Below, in pieces: positions 35,588-43,858 of a DNA stretch of 64,000 nucleotides. Position numbers and translations under genes: made by a program. This DNA is from Planctomycetota bacterium (lineage in GTDB: Bacteria; Planctomycetota; JAJSAM01; JAJVHW01), in the NCBI GenBank assembly GCA_021776825.1, contig JAJFFG010000127.1, positions 42,060-106,059 on the forward strand. Direction: 5' to 3'. Each line of letters begins with the position of its first letter. The first letter of the stretch is position 1. The notes beneath the pieces are model-generated. The model ran no database searches. It was not told the origin of the DNA and saw nothing but the letters and a program-made list of their open reading frames with translations.

Positions 35588-37570
35588 ATGGTCGCGTACC
35601 TTCTCAAACGCCTCCTCGCGATGATCCCGACCCTGCTCGGGATCTCGTTTCTCACGTTCCTCATCGTGCTGCTCTCCCCGGGAGATCCCGTGGCGACGCA
35701 GATGGGCGGCGGAGGTGGCGGCGGTCCCAGCGCGACGGCGGGCGGTGGCGGCGATCAGCTGAACAATCAGGCGAACGCGATCAAGGCGAAGAAGAAGCTG
35801 CTCGGCATGCTCGAGGAGCACTTCGCCGTCGTCACGTGGGACGCAACCGAGGCCACGAAGGCGCGCGACTGGAAGGGCGACGACAAGTACTCGAGGGTCA
35901 CGGAGATCGAGGAGTCGGCGGACATCGACGATCTCCCGGGCTGGGCGCGTTCGCTGGCGCTGAGCGCAGACGGCGCCACGCTCTACGTCGGAACGAAGAC
36001 CGGTGAGATCGTCGTCGTGGGGACCTCCGACGGCGAGGCCACGGCGACATGGGATGCGCTGCCGAACGCGGTTTGGGCGCTGGGCGTGTCACAAGACGGC
36101 GCGACGGTGGTCTCGAGCGACGCGGACGGTCAGGTGCGTATCCACGACGCGGCGGACGGCACCGTGCGGCACGCTGCGGACTCGCTCGGCCGCCCGGTCA
36201 ACGACATCGTGTTCCTCCCGGACGGCGAGCGGTTTGTCACGGCGTGCGACGACGGCGTGATTCGGGTGCACCTGACCGCCAATGGTGCGATTGACCGAAC
36301 GCTCTCGGACCACAACAACTTCGTGCGCGCGCTCGCGCTCTCGGCGGATGGCAGCCACATGTGGTCCGGCGGGTACGACGGCGACTTGAGAGAGTGGTCC
36401 ACCGCATCATGGACGGTGGAGCGCGTGGTCGGCGAGCACCAGCAGGCGATCACCGACATTGCGCTCGCACCAGACGAGAAACGGGCGGCGACGGCGTCCG
36501 AGGACAAGGTGATCCGAGTGTTCACCACGGGTGTCGAGAACGACGCCCCGCTGGTCGAGCTCGGCGGTCACTACCACGAGGTCAGCGCCGTGGTCTTCCA
36601 CCCGGACGGACGCACGCTGTTCTCGGGCGGCAGGGACGAGACCGTACGAGCGTGGGATGTCGAACTGGCGAGGCAGACGGCGCAGGTCCCGCAGAACACG
36701 GGACGCGTGTTCGGGCTCGTGCTCTCCTCCGACGGGTCGCAACTCTGGACGGCCGCCGAGAGCTGGCGCAAGACACCGATTCCTCGGCAGTACTGGAACT
36801 GGCTGAGCAACACGGCGCGTGGCGACTTTGGCCGCTCGTTCACCGATCAGGTGCCGGTGATCGACAAGATCGCCGAGCGTCTGCCGGTGACGCTCTACCT
36901 CAACCTGATCGCGATCGTGATCATGTACATCGTCTCGATCCCACTCGGCGTCGCGGCGGCCGTGAAGCGCGGCACGCCGTTCGACAACGTGACCTCGTTC
37001 CTCGTCTTCCTGCTGTGGTCGGTGCCGTCGTTCTGGATGGCCACCATGCTGATCACGTACCTGAGCTCGATCCGAAACTGGGACGCGTTCCCATCGGTCG
37101 GTCTCCACGACGTGAACCAGCGAGACATGTCGTACCTGACGTGGCTCGGCGACTGGGCCGCGCACCTCGTGCTCCCGATGATCGTCCTGACCTACAGCGG
37201 CTTCGCGAGCCTGTCGCGCTACGCGCGGACGTCGATGCTCGAGACGATCTCACAGGACTTCGTGCGGACCGCGCGCGCGAAGGGACTGTCCGAGCGCGTC
37301 GTGGTCTACAAGCACGCGCTGCGTAACTCGTTGATCGCCATCATCACGCTGCTCGGCTCGCTGCTGCCCGCGATGATCGGCGGCTCGGTCATCGTCGAGT
37401 ACATCTTCAACATCCGCGGCATGGGGCTGCTCGCCTTCGAGGCGATCCTGCAGCGCGACTATCCCGTCATCATGGCGGTCACGACGTTCAGCGCGCTCTT
37501 GACGCTGATGGGCGTGCTGGTGAGCGACCTCCTCTACGGGATCGCCGACCCGAGGATCACGCACAAGTGA
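35588..37570 (+). CDS. DppB-like ABC permease with inserted seven-bladed WD40 propeller
   Basis: A 660-aa protein, twice the usual permease length. TM1 (residues 8-30) is typical of DppB/OppB (YLLKRLLAMIPTLLGISF). A Gly-rich stretch (40-56) and a charged segment follow. Residues about 118-392 then form seven WD40-type blades, seen as repeated pairs such as LALSADGATLYVGTKTGEI, VFLPDGERFVTACDDGVI, LALSADGSHMWSGGYDGD and VFHPDGRTLFSGGRDETVRA. The permease resumes at 393 (GDFGRSF, IPLGVAAAVKRGT), with five more TMs and the coupling-loop sequence DFVRTARAKGLSERVVVYKHALRNSL. Permease topology places the propeller in the periplasm. Start and stop are coupled to both neighbours; no frame break is seen. 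Confidence 0.93.
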   Translation: MVAYLLKRLLAMIPTLLGISFLTFLIVLLSPGDPVATQMGGGGGGGPSATAGGGGDQLNNQANAIKAKKKLLGMLEEHFAVVTWDATEATKARDWKGDDKYSRVTEIEESADIDDLPGWARSLALSADGATLYVGTKTGEIVVVGTSDGEATATWDALPNAVWALGVSQDGATVVSSDADGQVRIHDAADGTVRHAADSLGRPVNDIVFLPDGERFVTACDDGVIRVHLTANGAIDRTLSDHNNFVRALALSADGSHMWSGGYDGDLREWSTASWTVERVVGEHQQAITDIALAPDEKRAATASEDKVIRVFTTGVENDAPLVELGGHYHEVSAVVFHPDGRTLFSGGRDETVRAWDVELARQTAQVPQNTGRVFGLVLSSDGSQLWTAAESWRKTPIPRQYWNWLSNTARGDFGRSFTDQVPVIDKIAERLPVTLYLNLIAIVIMYIVSIPLGVAAAVKRGTPFDNVTSFLVFLLWSVPSFWMATMLITYLSSIRNWDAFPSVGLHDVNQRDMSYLTWLGDWAAHLVLPMIVLTYSGFASLSRYARTSMLETISQDFVRTARAKGLSERVVVYKHALRNSLIAIITLLGSLLPAMIGGSVIVEYIFNIRGMGLLAFEAILQRDYPVIMAVTTFSALLTLMGVLVSDLLYGIADPRITHK

Positions 37571-38709
37571 GCGACGGGGACTCCTCCATGGACCGCGCCG
37601 AGCTCGCCGAAATGCAGGCCACGAAGGGGCAGAGTTACTGGTCCATCGTGCGGACTCAGTTCCGCAAGAACCGCGGCGGCATGCTCGGCTTCTGGACCAT
37701 CATGGGCATCGTCACGATCGCGCTGCTCGCGCCGTTGCTCGCCAACGACCGCCCGGTGATCTGCAAGTACAAGGACGACGTGAAGTTCCCAGCGTTCGCG
37801 ACGTACGTCGACAACTGGGTGCCGTGGCAGGGCATGCGGTACTGGCTGAAGAGCCTCGAGGTCGGAGACCGCTACTTCCCGTTCTCCGAGCACTACGAGG
37901 ACCTCGAGGGCAAGTCGTGGAAACAGGTCCGCGCGGAGAACGATCCAGAGCTCGCCTGGAGCGCGTGGCCGCCCGTCGAGTGGAACCCGAAGAAGTTCGA
38001 TTCGCAGTCGATCAAGGTCCAACCGGCACTCGACGGCGAGCACCTGCTCGGCGCGGACGACCAGGGTCGGGACGTCCTCGCGCGCATCATCCATGGCGCC
38101 GTCGTCGCCATCACGGTGGGCGTGGTCGCCATGGGCATCGCGACGTTCATCGGGATCTTCCTGGGCATGATCGCCGGATTCTTCGGCGGATGGATCGACC
38201 TACTGCTCTCGCGATTCGTCGAGATCGTCATGTGCTTCCCATCGTTCTTCCTGATCATCGCGGTCATCTCGTTCATCCCGCCGTCGATCGTGAACATCAT
38301 GCTCGTGATCGGATTCATCAGTTGGACGGGCATCTTCCGACTGATCCGTGGCGAGGTGCTGCGCTGTCGCGCGCAGGAGTACGTGACCGCCGCGCAGGCG
38401 CTTGGCATTCCGTCGAAGAGCATCATGTTCAAGCACCTGCTTCCGAACGCGGTGGCGCCCGTCTTCGTTGCCGTGGCGTTCGGCATCGCCGGCGCCGTGC
38501 TGACCGAGACGTCGCTGGCGTTCCTCGGTTTCGGCGACACGTCGGTGCCCTCGTGGGGCGAGATCGTCAGCCAGGGCCGCCAGTACCTCGCCGAGGGGCT
38601 CACGCACCTCGTCATCGCGCCCGGCATCGCGATCTTCATCACGCTGACCGCGTTCAACCTGTTCGGTCAGGGGTTGCGGGACGCGATGGACCCGAGGTTG
38701 CGGCGGTAA
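37567..38709 (+). CDS. DppC/YejE-like ABC transporter permease
   Basis: A GTG start overlaps the stop of the propeller permease (GTGA). The 380-aa protein has TM1 (about residues 40-60), a long periplasmic insertion (60-150, LANDRPVICKYKDD and the Trp/Tyr-rich part after it) like that of YejE, then GADDQGRDVLARIIHGA and five TMs. The coupling helix motif is EYVTAAQALGIPSKSIMFKHLLPN. It pairs with the upstream permease. No ATPase gene follows; the operon stops at repeat cluster 5. Confidence 0.92.
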   Translation: MSDGDSSMDRAELAEMQATKGQSYWSIVRTQFRKNRGGMLGFWTIMGIVTIALLAPLLANDRPVICKYKDDVKFPAFATYVDNWVPWQGMRYWLKSLEVGDRYFPFSEHYEDLEGKSWKQVRAENDPELAWSAWPPVEWNPKKFDSQSIKVQPALDGEHLLGADDQGRDVLARIIHGAVVAITVGVVAMGIATFIGIFLGMIAGFFGGWIDLLLSRFVEIVMCFPSFFLIIAVISFIPPSIVNIMLVIGFISWTGIFRLIRGEVLRCRAQEYVTAAQALGIPSKSIMFKHLLPNAVAPVFVAVAFGIAGAVLTETSLAFLGFGDTSVPSWGEIVSQGRQYLAEGLTHLVIAPGIAIFITLTAFNLFGQGLRDAMDPRLRR

Positions 38710-39303
38710 CAGCGAGGCGATTGCTTGGCGCGTCGCAGGTGGACGCGCGCCGAGCCCTTGGCAATCGCCGCGCCGCTACCGCCGCAATTGTCTCTGGTCG
38801 GCTCCGCGGGTGCGTCACCTCGCTGGCGAGCGCGTTGCCCCTCGGTCGCACCCTTGCGTGGCCTCATCTCCCGCGTCATGGCGCTTGCGCTGACGCGCAA
38901 CCGCCCCGCCCCGGGTGGGGATCCGTGGCGACCTCGCCTCCGCCAACCCCACGCGTTCGCTGCGGCAACGGCGCCGTAGGGGCGGACCCCCTGGTCCGCC
39001 CCGCCCGCTGGGGTCGCTCGTGCGATGCGGGTCCATTGGCGCTCCGCGAACAACCCTCGTCACGCGGACGGCCATCGGTCGACGGTCGTGGTGTCGCTTG
39101 TTGCCGCATCCCGCCGCGACTGCGGATCCGACTCCCACGGGCGTGCCATCTCAACGACGTCGTACGGGCGGATCTCCTGATCCGCCCCGCCCGCTGGGGT
39201 GGCGCGCGCGATGCCGGCCCACTGGCGCTCGGCGAACGACCCGCGCCACGCGGACGGCCGTCGGTCGACGGCGTGGCCGCCGCGCTGCCTAGCCTCCCGC
39301 TCC
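38710..39303. repeat. Convergent-junction repeat cluster 5
   Basis: No gene in 594 bp. It has one forward unit after the permease gene (hairpin core at 38885, outer GGCGATTGC at 38716 paired with GCAATCGCC at 38761). These are followed by the palindromes GGGGCGGACC...GGTCCGCCCC (38979-39002) and GGGCGGATC...GATCCGCCC (39167-39188), with CGGACGGCCATCGGTCGACG copies. No reverse unit is evident on the right. Confidence 0.88.
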
Positions 39304-40326
39304 CTACCCCTTCCGGAGTACGATCGGGCACGCCACCTCGTGGTCCATCGCCACGGCTTGCAGCACCGGCATCTCCTCCGCGCAGGACGGCTCGGCCAGC
39401 GGGCAGCGCGTGCGGAACGGGCAGCCGGAGGGCTTGGCCAGCGGGCTTGGCACCTCACCCTTCAACACCATGCGTTCCGGTCGCTCGAGCGACGGGTCCG
39501 GCAGCGGCACAGCCGACAGCAGCGCACGCGTGTACGGATGCACCGGCTCCTCGTAGAGCGTCCGGGCCGGGCCGATCTCGACGATGTTGCCGAGGTACAT
39601 CACCGCGATGCGGTGGCTGATGTGCTCGACGATCGAGAGGTCGTGCGCGATGAACAGGTACGTGAGCCCGAACTCCTCCTGCAGGTCCTGCATGAGGTTC
39701 ACGACCTGCGCCTGGATCGAGACGTCGAGCGCCGAGACGGGCTCGTCCGCGATCACCATGCGCGGCCGCGTCGCAAGCGCGCGCGCGATGCCGACGCGTT
39801 GACGCTGGCCACCCGAGAACTCGTGCGGGTAGCGATCCGCCTGCTCGCCCGTGAGACCAACCTTCTCGAGCAGCCACGCGACCTGCTCGTCCCGCTCCGC
39901 ACGCTTCATGTCCGGCGAGTGGACGCTCAGCGGCTCGGCAATGATGTCGCCGACGGACCAACGCGGGTTCAGCGACGAGTAGGGGTCCTGGAAGATCATC
40001 TGGATCTCCGCCCGGACCGGCCGCATCGCCTGACGCTCAAGGCCGACGAGGTCCACGACGTCGCCGTTCTTCCGGCGGAACAGGATCTCCCCGTCCGTGA
40101 CGTCGACGAGGCGGATCACGCCCTTCCCCATCGTCGTCTTGCCGCAGCCCGACTCGCCCACGAGACCCAGCGTCTCGCCGGGCTTCACGGTGAACGACAC
40201 CCCGTCGACGGCCTTGACCTCACCGATGCGGCGCAGGAACACTCCACCGTGGATCGGGTAGTGGATCTTCACGTTCCGGACGTCGAGCAGAGTGTCGACG
40301 CCGAAGTCGGCGCTGTCGTTTACCAC
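39304..40326 (-). CDS. Oligopeptide ABC transporter ATPase (DppF-like)
   Basis: GTG 40326 overlaps the stop of the partner ATPase gene (GTGGTAA). The 340-aa protein has Walker A (GESGCGKT, about 57-64), Q-loop (FQDPYSSLNPR), signature (FSGGQRQRVGIARAL), Walker B (MVIADEPVSALD) and H-loop (FIAHDLS). The C-terminal oligopeptide-transporter extension has spaced Cys (CPFRTRCPLAEPSC). It hydrolyses ATP to drive uptake as a heterodimer with the next gene's product. This is the last gene of the minus-strand transporter operon. Confidence 0.94.
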   Translation of the reverse strand: MVNDSADFGVDTLLDVRNVKIHYPIHGGVFLRRIGEVKAVDGVSFTVKPGETLGLVGESGCGKTTMGKGVIRLVDVTDGEILFRRKNGDVVDLVGLERQAMRPVRAEIQMIFQDPYSSLNPRWSVGDIIAEPLSVHSPDMKRAERDEQVAWLLEKVGLTGEQADRYPHEFSGGQRQRVGIARALATRPRMVIADEPVSALDVSIQAQVVNLMQDLQEEFGLTYLFIAHDLSIVEHISHRIAVMYLGNIVEIGPARTLYEEPVHPYTRALLSAVPLPDPSLERPERMVLKGEVPSPLAKPSGCPFRTRCPLAEPSCAEEMPVLQAVAMDHEVACPIVLRKG

Positions 40327-41330
40327 GCCCTGCCTCCGCCCTTGCCGTCGACAAGATGACAACGGCAGAAGCGGCCGGGAGTGATCTCGCGCAGCTCCGG
40401 CTCATCGCGCTCACAGCGCGGCTCGGCGATCGGGCAGCGTGCCGCGAACTTGCAGCCGGGCGGCATGCTCATGATCGAGGGCACAATTCCGGGGATCGTG
40501 TCGAGGCGCGTCTTCTTCTGCTTGTCGGGACGCGGGAGCGACGACAGCAGCCCCTGCGTGTAGGGGTGCAGAGGGGTCTTGAACAGCGCCTTGACCTCGG
40601 AGATCTCCTGGATCTTGCCGCCGTACATCACCGCCACGCGATCGCAGGTCTCCGCCACGACGGCCAAGTCGTGCGTGATCAGCAGGATCGACGCGTCACC
40701 CGTCTTCTCGCGCACCTTGAGCATGAGCTCGAGGATCTGCGCCTGGATCGTCACGTCGAGGGCAGTCGTCGGCTCGTCCGCGATCAGTAGCCCCGGCTCC
40801 ATCGACAGCGCCATGGCAATCATGGCGCGCTGACGCATGCCGCCAGAGAACTGGTGGGGGTAGTCCTTCAGACGCCTCCGCGGATCGGGGATGCCCACTA
40901 GGTCCAGCATCTCCGTCGCGCGATCCTCGGCCTCGGCCTTCGAGCACTTCGAGTGATACCGGATGCCTTCGCGCAGTTGGTATCCGATCGTGAAGACCGG
41001 GTTCAGCGCGGTCATCGGCTCCTGGAAGATCATCGAGATGTCATTGCCGCGGATCTTGCGCATCTCGGCGAACGAGAGGTCGAGCAGGTTCTGCCCACGG
41101 AAGCGAATCTCGCCGCTCTCGATCCGACCCGGCGGGTTCGGGATCAGGCGCATGATCGAGAGCGAGGTGACCGACTTGCCGCTACCCGACTCCCCCACCA
41201 GGCCGAACACCTCGTTCGTGTAGATGTCGAACGAGACGCCGTCGACGGCCTTCGCGGTGCGGCCCTCCACGTCGAAGTACGTGCGCAGGTCGCGCAGTTC
41301 GAGGAGCTTCTGACGGTCGTCTCGAGACAT
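40320..41330 (-). CDS. Oligopeptide ABC transporter ATPase (DppD-like)
   Basis: A 336-aa ATPase with Walker A (GESGSGKS, about 46-53), Q-loop (FQEPMTALNP), signature (FSGGMRQRAMIAMAL), Walker B (LLIADEPTTALD), H-loop (LITHDLAV) and a Cys-rich C-terminal extension (CKFAARCPIAEPRC) as in Opp/Dpp ATPases. Cytosolic, inner-membrane-associated. It starts 3 bp after the upstream permease gene. Together with its partner it forms the only ATPase pair in the window and may also power the permeases of the convergent operon. Confidence 0.94.
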   Translation of the reverse strand: MSRDDRQKLLELRDLRTYFDVEGRTAKAVDGVSFDIYTNEVFGLVGESGSGKSVTSLSIMRLIPNPPGRIESGEIRFRGQNLLDLSFAEMRKIRGNDISMIFQEPMTALNPVFTIGYQLREGIRYHSKCSKAEAEDRATEMLDLVGIPDPRRRLKDYPHQFSGGMRQRAMIAMALSMEPGLLIADEPTTALDVTIQAQILELMLKVREKTGDASILLITHDLAVVAETCDRVAVMYGGKIQEISEVKALFKTPLHPYTQGLLSSLPRPDKQKKTRLDTIPGIVPSIMSMPPGCKFAARCPIAEPRCERDEPELREITPGRFCRCHLVDGKGGGRAW

Positions 41331-41333
41331 CGT

Positions 41334-42728
41334 CTACCTCAGCCTCGAGAAGACCTTCGGGTCGAACGCCTCGCGGACGGCCTCACCGATCATGACCACG
41401 CAGTACAGCGTCAGCGCGAGCGCCACCACCGGCGCGATGACGAGGTGCGGGTAGAACGTGATGTTCTCCAGGCCCTGCCGGAGCAGCCCACCCCACGACG
41501 GCGTTCCCGCCGGGAGTCCGAAGCCGAGGAAGTCGAGCGACACGAGCGCGTTGACGTACCCCACGATCGCGAACGGCGCGAACGTCACGATCGGCACGAT
41601 CGAGTTGGGCAGGATGTGCTTGAGGATGATCTTGCGATCCGAGACGCCGGACGCGATGGCGGCGTGCACGTAGTCCTTCGACTTCTCGCGATAGAACTCG
41701 CCGCGCACGTAGTAGGTGATGCCCAACCACGCCCGGAGGAGGATCAGCAGACCGACCAGGATCAGGAACGATGGCCGCAGGATCGACGCGATGATCATGA
41801 TCGTGAACAGGAACGGGATCGAGCCCCAGATCTCGACGAATCGCTGGCTCAGGATGTCCGTCCAGCCACCGAAGTAGCCCTGAACGCCACCAACGATGAT
41901 GCCGACGAAGTACCCGACGAACGCGACGATCAACGCGAAGCTCAGCGAGATGCGGAACGCGTAGGCCATCAGCGGGACGAGGTCGCGGCCCGACACGTCG
42001 GTGCCGAGCAGCAGCCCGGTCGAGAACGACGGCTTGTTCGGCGGGTTCTTCTCGAACTCGTGCCGGAACTCGCTCGGTGAGTAGGGGTAGAGGGGCATGA
42101 CCGCGAAGGCGGTGCCGTTCTCGAAGACGTCGAGGTTCGCCGTGAGCGTCTCGATCTCTCCACGTCGTTTCTCGAGCTTCGTCACCTTGCGCTGGTGCGC
42201 CTTGTGCTTCCACTCCTTGTCGTCTGCCGTCGGTGCGCTCGCGGCAATCTCGGCCGCGTCGGCATCCGCGTCTGCCGTGCGGTTTGCGATCTCGGAGCGC
42301 AGCGCGCCGGGGTCCTCCGACCACTCGTCGAACTGGCGGTAGTCGACCTCGGACTCACCGATCTGGCCGAAGTCACTGGCCTTGTTGAACGTGTTGACAT
42401 CGGTGAAGAACGCCGCGTTGTCGACCCATTCGGCCACAGCGGGGAACGCCACCTCCCCGTCATAGACGACGACCAGCGCGCGGCCGCTCACGATGACCTC
42501 GAGGAACAGCGAGATCACGAAGAGCGTCGACAGCAGGCGGAAGGCCCAGTACCCGCGCTTGATCCGCTTGAAGCGATCGACGCGCCTGCGGGTCACCGGA
42601 GTGATCTTCGCGCGGAACCCGACGAGTCGCGCGAGGCGCACGAAGATCCACGGGATCGCACGCGTCGTCATCAGCCAACCACCGGCAACGACCACCACGA
42701 GCTTCAACAGGAACGAGAGGACGTCCAC
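41334..42728 (-). CDS. YejE-like ABC transporter permease with coiled-coil insertion
   Basis: A 464-aa protein, longer than YejE (about 340). An extra N-terminal hydrophobic segment (residues 1-30) precedes a YejE-type TM (RGYWAFRLLSTLFVISLFLEVIV). The periplasmic region RALVVVYDGEVAFPAVAEW matches the YejE hallmark and is followed by an Ala/Asp/Lys-rich coiled-coil insertion (about 140-200). The core then reads GTDVSGRDLVPLMAYAFRIS with five TMs and the coupling segment DYVHAAIASGVSDRKIILKHILPN. It should form the channel with the YejB-like subunit. Spacing to both neighbours is 3 bp. Confidence 0.92.
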   Translation of the reverse strand: MDVLSFLLKLVVVVAGGWLMTTRAIPWIFVRLARLVGFRAKITPVTRRRVDRFKRIKRGYWAFRLLSTLFVISLFLEVIVSGRALVVVYDGEVAFPAVAEWVDNAAFFTDVNTFNKASDFGQIGESEVDYRQFDEWSEDPGALRSEIANRTADADADAAEIAASAPTADDKEWKHKAHQRKVTKLEKRRGEIETLTANLDVFENGTAFAVMPLYPYSPSEFRHEFEKNPPNKPSFSTGLLLGTDVSGRDLVPLMAYAFRISLSFALIVAFVGYFVGIIVGGVQGYFGGWTDILSQRFVEIWGSIPFLFTIMIIASILRPSFLILVGLLILLRAWLGITYYVRGEFYREKSKDYVHAAIASGVSDRKIILKHILPNSIVPIVTFAPFAIVGYVNALVSLDFLGFGLPAGTPSWGGLLRQGLENITFYPHLVIAPVVALALTLYCVVMIGEAVREAFDPKVFSRLR

Positions 42729-42731
42729 GGC

Positions 42732-43814
42732 CTAGGAGAACCTCACGCGCGGGTCGACGAACGCGAGCACGATGTCCGATAGGATGTTGCCGACCAACTT
42801 GATGAGGACCGCGAACACGAGCACGCCCATGATCACGGGGTAGTCGCGGCCGACGATCGACTCGAACCCGAGCAGCCCCAGCCCCGGGATGTTGCACGTC
42901 TTCTCGAGCAGGAACGACCCCGCGAGCATCAGGCCGATCGCGTGACCGATGCTGACGCAGAGCGGGATCATCGAGTTGCGCAGCGCGTGCACGAAAACGA
43001 CCCGGTTCTCCGGCAGTCCCTTGGCGAACGCCGTCCGCACGTAGTCAGCGCCGAGGTTGTCGAGGAGCGAGTTCTTCATCAGGATGGTCATCGTGGCGAA
43101 GCCGCCCATGACGTAGCCGATGATCGGGATGAACGTGTGGTGCAGCTGGTCCTTGATGCACCACCAGACCTCGCCCTTGGCCCACATGTCGTCCCAGCCC
43201 TCGGAGCGGAACCCGCCGAGCGGGAACCAGTCGCACCCGATCAACTCCGTCGAGAACAGGAGCATGAGGATCATCGCGGCGACGAATCCGGGAATCGAGT
43301 AGCCGAGGAACACGGCCATCGACGATCCCGTGTCGAACATCGAGCGGTGGTTCAGGGCCTTCTTGATGCCGAGCGGCACGCAGACGAGCCACGTGGCGAA
43401 GTACCCGATCAGGCCGAAGTAGATCGAGATCGGGAAGCGCGACGTGATCGTCTCGATCACCGGGTCCGACCACAGGTAGGAGCGGCCGAAGTCGCCCTGC
43501 ACGATGCCGCTGAAGCGGTCGCCCTTGTCCTCGTCGGGCGCCAGGCCGAGCCAGATCAGGTAGCCGTGGGGCTTCGACTTGTCGAGCTTGTAGTACCGCT
43601 TGAGCTGGTCGATGGCGGCCTGCGGGAGCTCGAGGTCCTCGCCGGCGGCGCCGCCGCCCCCCCCGCCGTCCTGCATCATGATCTGCTGCCGCGCCTGCTC
43701 GATCGGTCCGCCGGGAGCCGAGCGCATCACGAAGTACACCAGGAACGTGATGCACATGAACGTGATGGGGATCAGGAGGATCCGCCGCACGAAGTAACTG
43801 ATCATCCCGTGCAA
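42732..43814 (-). CDS. YejB-like ABC transporter permease
   Basis: A 360-aa protein. TTG 43814 has the better ribosome site (GGAGAG); the ATG at 43805 is an alternative. It has TM1 (YFVRRILLIPITFMCITFLVYF), a Gly-rich insertion (GGGGGGAAG) and a periplasmic loop ending GDFGRSYLWSDPVIETI, then five TMs. The coupling loop is ADYVRTAFAKGLPENRVVFVHALRN, and the C-terminus FVDPRVRF is close to that of YejB. It has no WD40 insertion, unlike the plus-strand paralogue. It imports peptide-like compounds together with YejE and two ATPases. Confidence 0.93.
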   Translation of the reverse strand: MHGMISYFVRRILLIPITFMCITFLVYFVMRSAPGGPIEQARQQIMMQDGGGGGGAAGEDLELPQAAIDQLKRYYKLDKSKPHGYLIWLGLAPDEDKGDRFSGIVQGDFGRSYLWSDPVIETITSRFPISIYFGLIGYFATWLVCVPLGIKKALNHRSMFDTGSSMAVFLGYSIPGFVAAMILMLLFSTELIGCDWFPLGGFRSEGWDDMWAKGEVWWCIKDQLHHTFIPIIGYVMGGFATMTILMKNSLLDNLGADYVRTAFAKGLPENRVVFVHALRNSMIPLCVSIGHAIGLMLAGSFLLEKTCNIPGLGLLGFESIVGRDYPVIMGVLVFAVLIKLVGNILSDIVLAFVDPRVRFS

Positions 43815-43858
43815 GGGAGGCTCTCCGTCAGGGGTTCACGCGATCGCACCGCGACGAA

